A stretch of 51,933 bases of DNA from Bacteroides nordii WAL 11050 = JCM 12987 (GTDB taxonomy: Bacteria; Bacteroidota; Bacteroidia; Bacteroidales; Bacteroidaceae). Positions 9,173 to 16,890 of this stretch are shown here, piece after piece. Both the position numbers and the translations under genes were made by a program. Positions within the stretch are counted from its first letter, which is position 1, and each line of letters begins with the position of its first letter. The DNA lies in assembly GCA_000613465.1 (NCBI GenBank), contig BAJA01000038.1, forward strand, positions 1 through 51,933. Reading direction: 5' to 3'. The notes below the pieces were generated by a model. That model worked only from the letters and a program-made list of their open reading frames with translations, was not told where the DNA came from and searched no databases.

Positions 9173-10495
9173 ATGTTCGATAATTTAAGCGAGAGACTGG
9201 AGAGGTCGTTTAAGATTTTAAAAGGTGAAGGTAAAATCACTGAGATCAATGTAGCAGAAACACTGAAAGATGTGCGTAAAGCCCTGTTGGATGCCGACGT
9301 TAACTACAAGGTAGCGAAAACTTTTACCGATACAGTAAAAGAAAAAGCGTTGGGACAAAACGTACTTACTGCTGTGAAACCAAGCCAGTTGATGGTGAAA
9401 ATCGTTCACGACGAACTTACTCAGTTGATGGGTGGAGAAACCGTTGAGATTGATACAGATGGTCATCCGGCTGTTATCCTGATGTCCGGTCTGCAAGGTT
9501 CGGGTAAGACTACCTTCTCCGGAAAGCTGGCCCGGATGCTCAAAACTAAAAAGAATCGCAAACCGTTGCTCGTAGCCTGTGACGTGTATCGTCCTGCTGC
9601 TATCGAACAGCTTCGTGTACTGGCTGAACAGATTGAAGTGCCGATGTACTCTGAACCAGATAGTAAGAATCCGGTAGAAATTGCACAAAATGCAATTAAA
9701 GAAGCTAAAGCCAAAGGATACGATCTTGTAATCGTCGATACAGCCGGGCGTTTGGCTGTAGACGAAGAGATGATGAACGAAATTGCTGCTATTAAGAAAG
9801 CCATCAACCCGAATGAGATCCTTTTCGTGGTAGACTCCATGACCGGACAAGATGCTGTTAATACTGCAAAAGAATTTAATGATCGCCTCGACTTCAACGG
9901 TGTAGTATTGACTAAGCTTGACGGTGACACCCGTGGTGGTGCAGCACTCTCTATCCGTTCGGTTGTCAACAAGCCCATTAAGTTTGTAGGTACAGGTGAA
10001 AAGCTGGATGCTATTGATCAGTTCCATCCCGCACGTATGGCAGACCGTATCTTAGGTATGGGTGATATCGTTTCACTGGTAGAACGTGCACAAGAACAGT
10101 ACGACGAAGAAGAAGCAAAACGTCTGCAAAAGAAAATTGCCAAGAATCAGTTCGACTTCAATGATTTCCTTAGCCAAATAGCTCAGATCAAGAAGATGGG
10201 TAACCTCAAAGAGCTTGCATCTATGATCCCTGGTGTAGGAAAGGCCATCAAAGATATTGATATTGACGACAACGCTTTCAAGAGCATTGAAGCCATCATT
10301 CATTCTATGACTCCTGCAGAACGTTCCAATCCGGAAATACTGAATGGTTCACGCCGTACCCGCATCGCTAAAGGTAGTGGTACAACTATTCAGGAAGTAA
10401 ACCGCCTGCTGAAACAATTTGATCAGACCCGTAAAATGATGAAGATGGTAACAGGCAGCAAAATGGGTAAAATGATGCCAAAAATGAAACGCTAA
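9173..10495 (+). CDS. ffh: Signal recognition particle protein Ffh
   Basis: Ffh binds signal peptides and SRP RNA and delivers nascent membrane proteins to FtsY. The 440 residues show the N-terminal four-helix domain (1-85), the GTPase domain with G1 GLQGSGKTT, G3 DTAGR and G4 TKLDGD, and a methionine-rich M domain ending KMMKMVTGSKMGKMMPKMKR. Length and motifs are those of the family and the frame is intact. No SRP RNA gene was seen nearby. A strong terminator follows. Confidence 0.97.
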   Translation: MFDNLSERLERSFKILKGEGKITEINVAETLKDVRKALLDADVNYKVAKTFTDTVKEKALGQNVLTAVKPSQLMVKIVHDELTQLMGGETVEIDTDGHPAVILMSGLQGSGKTTFSGKLARMLKTKKNRKPLLVACDVYRPAAIEQLRVLAEQIEVPMYSEPDSKNPVEIAQNAIKEAKAKGYDLVIVDTAGRLAVDEEMMNEIAAIKKAINPNEILFVVDSMTGQDAVNTAKEFNDRLDFNGVVLTKLDGDTRGGAALSIRSVVNKPIKFVGTGEKLDAIDQFHPARMADRILGMGDIVSLVERAQEQYDEEEAKRLQKKIAKNQFDFNDFLSQIAQIKKMGNLKELASMIPGVGKAIKDIDIDDNAFKSIEAIIHSMTPAERSNPEILNGSRRTRIAKGSGTTIQEVNRLLKQFDQTRKMMKMVTGSKMGKMMPKMKR

Positions 10496-10586
10496 TCTTC
10501 TAAAGAGTAAACGTTTGACTTTGGTGTTTTTATTTTGTGACCTTGGTTCGTTAATCATAAAGCAGATTGAAACAAAACCAGTATAT

Positions 10587-10616
10587 AAGGAGAGAGCTAT
10601 GGCTTTCTCCTTTTTT
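10587..10616 (+). terminator. Intrinsic terminator of ffh
   Basis: AAGGAGAGAGC (10587-10597) pairs with GCTTTCTCCTT (10602-10612), with one G-U pair and a 4-nt loop, and runs into T residues. The remainder of 10496-10836 holds only this terminator and the folD promoter. Confidence 0.8.
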
Positions 10617-10780
10617 CGTACCATTAATTCACAAAAAAGTTCCAATCAAACCGATTTCAAATAAAAAGTGAGTGAGTTTCATATATAACCGTTATTTTGA
10701 TGAAATACCCGTTCCTCTTCCCCAAGCTTTTCGCTCCATTAATAATCTATAAATCGGCTATTGACAAAAAATGAATTCCT

Positions 10781-10812
10781 TTTGGCTGATTCAGTTATTT
10801 ATTTTACTTTTG
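10781..10812 (+). promoter_or_regulatory. Canonical sigma-ABfr promoter of folD-capA
   Basis: TTTG (10781-10784) and TACTTTTG (10805-10812) are separated by 20 bp, the full Bacteroides consensus. The expected start of transcription is just before the ATG at 10837, which rules out the in-frame ATG at 10771 as translation start. Confidence 0.8.
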
Positions 10813-10836
10813 TCCATCACCAAAATACTATTGAAC

Positions 10837-11716
10837 ATGACCCTTATAGATGGAAAAGCCATTTCCGAGCAAGTAAAGCAAGAGATTGCAGCTGAAGTGG
10901 CAGAAATTGTAGCCCACGGTGGCAAACGTCCTCATCTGGCTGCTATCCTTGTTGGCCACGATGGAGGGAGCGAAACGTATGTAGCTGCCAAAGTAAAAGC
11001 CTGTGAAGTTTGTGGCTTCAAATCTTCCCTCATCCGCTACGAAAGTGATGTGACAGAAGAGGAGCTGTTGGCCAAAGTACGCGAACTCAATGAAGATGCG
11101 GACGTAGACGGCTTTATCGTACAATTACCCCTACCCAAACACATCTCCGAACAAAAAGTAATCGAAACCATCGATTATCGGAAGGATGTAGATGGCTTTC
11201 ATCCCATCAACGTGGGACGTATGTCCATCGGATTGCCTTGTTACGTGTCTGCCACCCCGAACGGTATTCTTGAACTGCTAAAACGCTATAAGATAGAAAC
11301 TTCAGGGAAGAAGTGCGTAGTACTGGGACGCAGTAACATTGTCGGTAAGCCCATGGCTGCCTCATGATGCAAAAAGCCTATCCGGGCGATGCAACAGTGA
11401 CTGTCTGCCACAGTCGATCCCACGATTTGGTAAAAGAATGTCAGGAAGCCGATATCATCATTGCCGCTTTAGGACAACCGAATTTCGTAAAAGAAAATAT
11501 GGTAAAAGAAGGTGCAGTAATCATCGACGTAGGTACACACGTGTACCCGATGCTACCAAAAAATCCGGTTTTAAGCTGACAGGCGACGTTAAATTCGACG
11601 AAGTAGCACCAAAGTGCTCATACATCACTCCTGTGCCGGGAGGTGTAGGTCCGATGACTATTGTTTCTTTAATGAAGAATACATTGTTGGCGGGTAAAAA
11701 AGCCATCTATAAATGA
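10837..11716 (+). CDS. folD: Methylenetetrahydrofolate dehydrogenase/cyclohydrolase FolD (two frameshifts)
   Basis: FolD interconverts 5,10-methylene-, methenyl- and 10-formyl-THF in one-carbon metabolism. The product starts MTLIDGKAISEQVKQEI. Family signatures are ETYVAAKVKACEVCGF (with the catalytic Lys), DVDGFIVQLPLPKH, DVDGFHPINVGR, VLGRSNIVGKP and TPVPGGVGPMT. Corrected length is 293 residues, typical. One base is missing near 11361 (restoring C gives MAALMMQKAYPG) and another near 11540 (restoring A gives DVGTTRVPDATKK). As folD is normally needed for growth, these are probably sequence errors. The stop overlaps the next ATG by 4 nt. Confidence 0.9.
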
Positions 11717-12855
11717 GAAATATCTCTTTGGTAATCCTCTTCTTTCTCTCCTACTCCTGCACATCCATGTCGCAGGAAAGGAGAGATTCTGTTATTAATA
11801 CTTCGGATTCTATTTCCTGTCAAAAAGATAGCATTATCACCTCACGGCTCACCCTCCTCTTTGCGGGAGACCTTATGCAGCACCAAGCGCAGATTAATGC
11901 CGCCCGTACCTCTACAGGATACGATTATTCAGATTGTTTTAAATTCGTTAAGGAAGAAATAAACCGGGCAGATATCGCAATTGCAAACCTTGAAGTAACA
12001 TTGGGTGGAAAACCCTATCGCGGTTACCCAGCCTTTAGTGCACCGGATGAATATCTTTTCGCCATTCGCGATGCAGGTTTCGATGTTTTGATAACGGCCA
12101 ATAACCATTGTCTTGATAAAGGTAAAAAAGGATTAGAGAGGACCTTGCTAATGCTCGATTCATTACAAATTCCACATGCAGGAACTTATGTCAATACTGA
12201 ATCACGAGAACAGCAATACCCTTTATTGCTGGAAAAAAACGGCTTTCGCATTGCCCTTTTAAATTATACTTATGGTACAAACGGTATCAAAGTAATCTCT
12301 CCCAATGTGGTAAACTATATCGATAAGGCAGTAATGGCACAAGATATTGAAGCTGCCAGGGCACAACATCCCGACGCCCTCATTGCCTGCATGCATTGGG
12401 GTGATGAATATCAGTCACTTCCCAATAAAGAACAAAAGAATCTCACAGACTGGTTATTACAGCAGGGAGTTACCCACATTATCGGCTCGCATCCACACGT
12501 AGTGCAACCCATGGAGCTCCGTACGGACAGTATAACCGGAAATCAGCATGTGGTAGTCTATTCTCTCGGAAATTTCATCTCTAATATGTCTGCCCGGCGT
12601 ACTGATGGTGGTTTACTATTTAAGTTAGAACTCGAAAAAGATAGTGTCACTCGTGTAGCCAATTGCGGTTATAGCTTAGTGTGGACATCACGTCCCGTTC
12701 TCTCCCGAAAAAAAAATCATATATTATATCCCATTAATTATCCGGCAGACTCACTTTCTGTTACAGAGCGTAACCACCTGAAAATCTTCATAAATGATGC
12801 TCAATCACTATTTAGGAAGCATAACAAAGGAATAAAAGAGTACACTTTTTATTAA
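11713..12855 (+). CDS. CapA-like metallophosphoesterase lipoprotein
   Basis: The 380-residue protein belongs to the CapA/PgsA (poly-gamma-glutamate synthesis) calcineurin-like family. Signatures are LLFAGDLMQHQ, ANLEVTLGG, LITANNHCLDKG, HWGDEY, GSHPHVVQP and VYSLGNF, which supply metal ligands. The N-terminus ends in a lipobox (LSYSC), so it is probably a periplasm- or surface-facing lipoprotein. It overlaps folD by ATGA and is co-transcribed. No CapB/C partners are present, so polyglutamate synthesis is not implied; hydrolase specificity is unknown. Confidence 0.85.
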   Translation: MRNISLVILFFLSYSCTSMSQERRDSVINTSDSISCQKDSIITSRLTLLFAGDLMQHQAQINAARTSTGYDYSDCFKFVKEEINRADIAIANLEVTLGGKPYRGYPAFSAPDEYLFAIRDAGFDVLITANNHCLDKGKKGLERTLLMLDSLQIPHAGTYVNTESREQQYPLLLEKNGFRIALLNYTYGTNGIKVISPNVVNYIDKAVMAQDIEAARAQHPDALIACMHWGDEYQSLPNKEQKNLTDWLLQQGVTHIIGSHPHVVQPMELRTDSITGNQHVVVYSLGNFISNMSARRTDGGLLFKLELEKDSVTRVANCGYSLVWTSRPVLSRKKNHILYPINYPADSLSVTERNHLKIFINDAQSLFRKHNKGIKEYTFY

Positions 12856-12872
12856 AAAAATCTCATGGAATA

Positions 12873-12903
12873 TTTGCAGATTAAAAGTTTATATCTATCT
12901 TTG
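12873..12903 (+). promoter_or_regulatory. Canonical promoter of tRNA-His
   Basis: TTTG (12873-12876), 19-bp spacer, TATCTTTG (12896-12903). The tRNA begins 26 nt downstream. Confidence 0.8.
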
Positions 12904-12929
12904 CACCGCGTTAGAGAAACGCAAACATG

Positions 12930-13003
12930 GTGGATGTAGTTCAGTTGGTTAGAGCGTCAGATTGTGGTTCTGAATGTCGCCGGTTCGAGTCCGGTCTTCC
13001 ACC
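12930..13003 (+). tRNA. tRNA-His (GTG anticodon)
   Basis: The cloverleaf reads acceptor GTGGATG with CTTCCAC, D-arm GTTCAGTTGGTTAGAGC, anticodon arm TCAGA-TTGTGGT-TCTGA with GTG, and T-arm GCCGGTTCGAGTCCGGT. The base before position 1 is G (12929), fitting the extra G of tRNA-His. The discriminator is C and CCA is not fully encoded. One T-T mismatch is present in the acceptor stem. The 3' 66 bases recur at 14323-14388. Confidence 0.95.
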
Positions 13004-13004
13004 C
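12939..13004 (+). repeat. Left 66-bp direct repeat (attL-like)
   Basis: This is the tRNA-His 3' portion, from GTTCAGTTGG to CACCC. It is repeated exactly at 14323-14388. With the intact tRNA on this side, it looks like the end of an integrated element that regenerated the tRNA gene. No integrase lies between the copies. Confidence 0.7.
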
Positions 13005-13010
13005 AAAGAG

Positions 13011-13050
13011 AATCCTTGATAATCAGTAGATTATTGAGGATTTCTTCGTT
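13011..13050 (+). terminator. Terminator of tRNA-His
   Basis: AATCCTTGATAATC (13011-13024) pairs with GATTATTGAGGATT (13029-13042), with two G-U pairs and a 4-nt loop, followed by a T-rich stretch. It differs from the hairpin that follows the second tRNA copy, as expected if one came with the inserted element. Confidence 0.7.
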
Positions 13051-13148
13051 TTAAACGGTTTGTTTTCAAGTATCACATTAGCTTCATTTCGGGTCAGTCC
13101 GAAAAGAGACAGAAATTGACTAAAATTGCTTTGCTGTTGACCCCACAT
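13023..13148 (-). other. Possible 41-codon ORF or remnant at the island edge
   Basis: On the minus strand, ATG at 13148 opens a 41-codon frame (MWGQQQSNFSQFLSLFGLTR... ending KTKKSSIIY). The frame is open further upstream into the nucleotidyltransferase gene. It overlaps the tRNA terminator. I do not recognise it; it may be the last part of a gene truncated when the island shrank, or chance. Confidence 0.2.
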
Positions 13149-13177
13149 AACCCCATCCACAAAAATATTGCAGCAAT

Positions 13178-13816
13178 TTATAATAAACAAGACTTTATAT
13201 AGCCCTCTATTTCTTGGGCAGTTACATCATAAGTAGGTTCAAGTTGTTCAAAATGAGCATCTCTCATAAAACGAGACCCATTGGTAAGCATAGCTAATAG
13301 GTTTTTAGATTTCAACTTATGTCCAGAATAGGTTAGAGCCAAAGAAATTAAATCATTGACAAGTACGCCAGACTTTAAGATAGAATAAATGTCGTAGTAA
13401 TCGCGAAAATTACTCCTGCGCAACATGACTTCCATCTTCATAGCACCAATAGATTTTACATCTGCCAATCGCAAATTATTCAGATATTCGACAGGCTCAC
13501 TGACAGGAGAATATTTGGAACAAGCATAAAAGGAGAACTTTACTCCGGATACCAGATACTCCACATGGTCTATATCCAATATGTCCTTATGTTGAATTTC
13601 TCCAATCGTAGCAAGCTCTTTCTCTATCTGAAACCAAGCCACTTCCATTTTCTCTGTTTTGGAAGTTCTCCATTTCATAAAATCCAAATCTTCACTTTGA
13701 CGAGTGCCAATTTGCAAAGATAAGGCAGTACCACCTACCAAGAGATAGGGCTTGATGCAGTCTAATTTAGAAACAGTTTCAAAGACTTGCAAGGTATGTG
13801 GAGCTAAACCTTTCAT
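13178..13816 (-). CDS. AbiEii-type nucleotidyltransferase (toxin/phage-defence)
   Basis: The 212-residue protein carries the polymerase-beta-like nucleotidyltransferase signature GGTALSLQIG followed by EDLDF, the GG...DxD arrangement of the AbiEii/AbiGii toxin family (Pfam PF08843). A second family block is KMEVMLRRSNFRDYYDIY. AbiEii proteins act as type IV toxins or abortive-infection effectors that transfer nucleotides to targets such as tRNA; that activity here is inferred. It begins inside the stop of the partner gene (ATGA overlap) and both share a promoter. It lies wholly inside the tRNA-His repeat pair. Confidence 0.85.
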   Translation of the reverse strand: MKGLAPHTLQVFETVSKLDCIKPYLLVGGTALSLQIGTRQSEDLDFMKWRTSKTEKMEVAWFQIEKELATIGEIQHKDILDIDHVEYLVSGVKFSFYACSKYSPVSEPVEYLNNLRLADVKSIGAMKMEVMLRRSNFRDYYDIYSILKSGVLVNDLISLALTYSGHKLKSKNLLAMLTNGSRFMRDAHFEQLEPTYDVTAQEIEGYIKSCLL

Positions 13817-14145
13817 GCGAACATTTTATTAAGGTGGCGAGTAGCCATCGACTTTATATAAGCATCCGGTTTCTTCACCTTGAAATAGTACCAAGCAAAG
13901 AAACGATTCAGCGTGTAGAGATACTCCCCTTGAGGAACAAGATAGTCCAACCATACTTGCTTGATTTTCTTGAAAGGGTAAATAAGAAATAGTTGGCTGA
14001 TTTCGTCCAAATCAAGATGCAACAAGGTCTTCTCAATCAGCATATCATCTGGAATATCCTTGATTGAGTTTTCATTGTACGACCAGAAACAATGTTCCTG
14101 CTTCAACTTCGCCAATAATTCTTGTTTCACCACCTCACTTGACAT
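13813..14145 (-). CDS. Small partner of the nucleotidyltransferase (DUF6922-like)
   Basis: The 110-residue protein begins MSSEVVKQELLAKLKQ and contains CFWSYNENSIKDIPDD, FLIYPFKKIKQVWLDYLVPQ and FFAWYYFKVKKPDAYIKSM. From memory this resembles DUF6922, a Bacteroidetes family found beside AbiEii-like nucleotidyltransferases. It is much shorter than the classic AbiEi antitoxin and has no obvious winged helix. By gene order (promoter-proximal, overlapping the toxin) it should be the antitoxin or cognate partner. The function is inferred. Confidence 0.7.
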   Translation of the reverse strand: MSSEVVKQELLAKLKQEHCFWSYNENSIKDIPDDMLIEKTLLHLDLDEISQLFLIYPFKKIKQVWLDYLVPQGEYLYTLNRFFAWYYFKVKKPDAYIKSMATRHLNKMFA

Positions 14146-14167
14146 AACTCTCTGTTTTAGAATAATA

Positions 14168-14199
14168 CAAAAATAGTAATTATTCTTGTTTGAAGCAAA
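14168..14199 (-). promoter_or_regulatory. Consensus promoter of the AbiEii operon
   Basis: On the minus strand TTTG (14196-14199) and TATTTTTG (14168-14175) are separated by 20 bp, the full Bacteroides consensus. Transcription should start about 15 nt before the ATG at 14145. The operon therefore does not depend on the tRNA promoter. Confidence 0.75.
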
Positions 14200-14252
14200 T
14201 CACAAGATCAAATGTTTCATTGTGAATAAGATTTTTAGTAAATTTGTATAGT

Positions 14253-14288
14253 AAGTTCAATGTTGACTAATTGTTGACTAATGAACTT
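14253..14288. repeat. Two 11-bp tandem repeats inside an inverted heptamer
   Basis: TGTTGACTAAT occurs twice in tandem (14261-14271 and 14272-14282). It is bracketed by AAGTTCA (14253-14259) and TGAACTT (14282-14288). It lies 35 bp from the second tRNA copy and upstream of the AbiEii promoter. It could be an integrase arm-type site or an operator. Confidence 0.55.
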
Positions 14289-14322
14289 CCAGAGAGATTA
14301 TTAACGCGTTGACAATAAAAGG

Positions 14323-14388
14323 GTTCAGTTGGTTAGAGCGTCAGATTGTGGTTCTGAATGTCGCCGGTTCGAGTCCGGTCTTCCACCC
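14323..14388 (+). repeat. Right 66-bp direct repeat of tRNA-His (attR-like, non-functional tRNA fragment)
   Basis: This is an exact copy of 12939-13004. It lacks the first nine tRNA bases (GTGGATGTA) and so has no acceptor stem. It marks the far boundary of a 1.32-kb insert. Confidence 0.75.
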
Positions 14389-14434
14389 CCAAAGAGAGGA
14401 ATTTCAGTAATGAGATTCCTCTTTCTTTGGGGGT
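14383..14434 (+). terminator. Large hairpin after the second tRNA fragment
   Basis: CACCCCCAAAGA and GAGGAAT pair with ATTCCTC and TCTTTGGGGGTG across a loop of about 12 nt. This is probably the original terminator of tRNA-His, displaced by the insertion. Confidence 0.65.
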
Positions 14435-14505
14435 GGAAGACATTTGCGGATGTATTTCTACTTTTTCATACTTTCGTAGATTAGATTCAACAACAATTAT
14501 TAGAT

Positions 14506-16740
14506 ATGATAAAGACCAAACTACTATTGAAGCTTCTATGTTGCCTTCTTTCCCTATCAATTCAGGCACAAAACACAAAAAGAACTCTTCTCCCGGCTCA
14601 ATATGCTCCATAAAAACGGGTGATACTTTGACATTACGTCAGATGTTGAATGAGGGAGTCCCGGTGGATGCTGCAGAGGAAGACGGAAAAACACTGTTGA
14701 TGAAAGCTGCTGCCAAAGGCGATTTAGCACAAATAAAATTCTTACTCGAAGCCGATGCCGATGTGGAGCAAAAAAGCAATAAGGGGTATACTCCATTATA
14801 TTATGCAGCCAGTGAAAACCAGAAAGAAACCATTGATATGCTACTGAAGGCTGGTGCCGACCTGAACAAAAAAGGACCATTAGGATTATCCATCACTGCA
14901 GAAATCAGTTTTTTCCACAACCTTACTATGACGTGTTATCTGTTGGAAAAAGGAGCCAAAGTGGATGAAAAGGAGATAAAAGAATTATTGTGTTACCTGA
15001 CCTACCAGCATAATGAAAAAAAAACACATGAGAGCAGATGATTACACGCCGGCATTAAAACTCTGGTTGCAACAGGGTGAAAAAATAACAGTCAGCCCAC
15101 AGGACATTAAAAACAGTAAACTTCTGAGCATGTATGCTATTTCTTCCGAACAAGCTACGGAACTTAGCCTTAAGTTCAGATTGCTTCGACTGCAATTCAT
15201 AGAAGAGGCCAAACAAGAACAACAAAAAGAGCAACAAAGAAAAGAACGAAAACTGGCAGAATTGCGCGAACAGGATAGCTTGCGCAATCTGATGGAAACC
15301 GGAAACTATGATCATAAAAAGTGGGAACTAAATACATCTATCCGCATTATCATAGAAGAAGACGGGACGAGCAGGACGGGAAGCTGGATTCATGCTTCGC
15401 CCCGGGTAGATTACCTGCACAATCATATTGGAGAAGGTGCTACGCCAACGCTCGTGCTACTTTCAATACTCGTTGCAGTCATCTTTGTCTGGGTGATGTC
15501 CAAAAAAGTATTCCCTTCTATCCGCAAAGAAGAAGGCATGTTTTTTCTCATGCTATACTTTGTCGTCATACAAAGTATCATACTTTATTTTATGTTTTCT
15601 TCCCTATATACTGATTTTGACGAACTGATCGTAAGGAATACAGGAAAGGAATATGCCGCCAAGTATGATTACACTGGTTTCCACTTTGTCACAGCAGACA
15701 GTATCGCTGTTGTAGTAAAAGGAGTATGCACATTCGATGGCGGAGTAGACTCAGAGACATGCATTCCCATTCGTTACGATGATACAGCAAGGAAGCTGGT
15801 TGTCGATATGCAGAAATACACGCTTCGAAATTGGAACCAGATACTCCTTACCGGTATTCTCCTGCTGCTGAACTTCCTGTTGTGCTATGGTAAATTCAAT
15901 TTCCTATTAAAGAAAGTATTTCGCACCCGGCATTCAAAACATGATACTCCCTATCAAGATTATATCTATTTCCCATGGCACTTCAAAAATAAGAAGTACG
16001 AAACATTCGACCAGTTCAAGAGTGAACTGGAACATTGCCGTGCAGAATGGGACATGGAGGATTATTCTGATAAAACATATGAGACACCCTGTATCCTAAT
16101 CCGATACAATAGAATGACTGAAAAGAACTCACCTCACTTTGAAATAGAAATCCTTCCCGATAACGGAAAATACATTTCTATGGACGAATGGATATATAAA
16201 CTTCAGAATGAACTCGCTCCTTATATGGAAAGCCTGGGAGAACCTGACAGTGCGAATGTATGGATTCTCAAAGGATGGACAGCAGGAAAGGAAATGAAAT
16301 GCGATTTGTCACTCTTCTCGTCTTTGGAAGATAGTGATGTGATATTGGCAGATGTCATCTGGAAGTTTACAGAAACGGAATATACGGATTACCGCACCTT
16401 TATAAGAGAAGTAATCGTATTTCAATCGGAACACGGAAACCATTTCTGGAATCCGGATGTTGTCGTGATTAAACAACCATCCTTCACCCTTTGCTATTAC
16501 AACCCGCAAACAAGGCACATGGAGGTATATGATATGGAAGCAGATAACGGTGTAACCTTCACAGAAGGAGAAATTCTGTATAAGATACACAACCGGATGA
16601 AAGATATACTGCCCGGTCAGGAGTTTTGCTATCTCCAGTATCTTATCTTCAGATCGTTCGAAGCAGATACGCTGGAAGAATTAGAAAAAAAACAAAACGA
16701 AAAGGAACTTTATGACCTGTTTACGACAAATGAGATATAA
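14506..16740 (+). CDS. Ankyrin-repeat membrane protein (two frameshifts)
   Basis: The reconstructed product has about 744 residues. The start MIKTKLLLKLLCCLL gives a signal peptide ending near SIQAQ. Two to three ankyrin repeats follow (GKTLLMKAAAKGDLAQIKFL; GYTPLYYAASENQKETIDML), then a Gln/Glu/Lys-rich coiled region near 15190-15270. Three hydrophobic helices follow (VLLSILVAVIFVWVM; FLMLYFVVIQSIILYFMF; ILLTGILLLLNFLLCY), then a soluble C-terminal domain of about 270 residues I cannot name. One base is missing near 14610 (frame of the signal peptide to GDTLTLRQML) and one A is extra in the nine-A run near 15017-15025. The function is unknown. Confidence 0.65.
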
Positions 16741-16803
16741 GCATCTGATGAATTGAAAGGGACGTTTCTAAAAGCATGCAACTCTACAAAGCAGCATTAA
16801 ATA

Positions 16804-16860
16804 TAATGCCCCGTTACATATATTATTATCCATGATAACATATATTGTAACGGGGCATTA
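16804..16860. terminator. Bidirectional terminator between convergent genes
   Basis: TAATGCCCCGTTACA (16804-16818) and its exact complement (16846-16860) form a 15-bp stem with a 27-nt AT-rich loop. It lies between the plus-strand ankyrin gene and minus-strand dnaX. Confidence 0.75.
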
Positions 16861-16890
16861 CATATATTGGCTTAATCTTTACAACGTACA

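Noticed and set aside
9218..10027. 269-codon ORF antisense to ffh
   Set aside because: It lies wholly within ffh, which is intact and conserved; it is a shadow frame.
10837..11716. Genuine folD pseudogene
   Set aside because: Both breaks are repaired by a single base in a short homopolymer with full conservation around them, and the gene is normally required; sequence error is more likely.
11713..12855. Poly-gamma-glutamate capsule synthesis locus
   Set aside because: Only the CapA-like phosphoesterase is present; no CapB or CapC genes are nearby.
14323..14388. Second tRNA-His gene
   Set aside because: It lacks the first nine bases, so the acceptor stem cannot form. It is a duplicated 3' fragment.
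14333..14611. 92-codon minus-strand ORF containing VEDRTRTGDIQNHNLTL
   Set aside because: That peptide is the tRNA-His fragment read in the antisense direction, a well-known false annotation.
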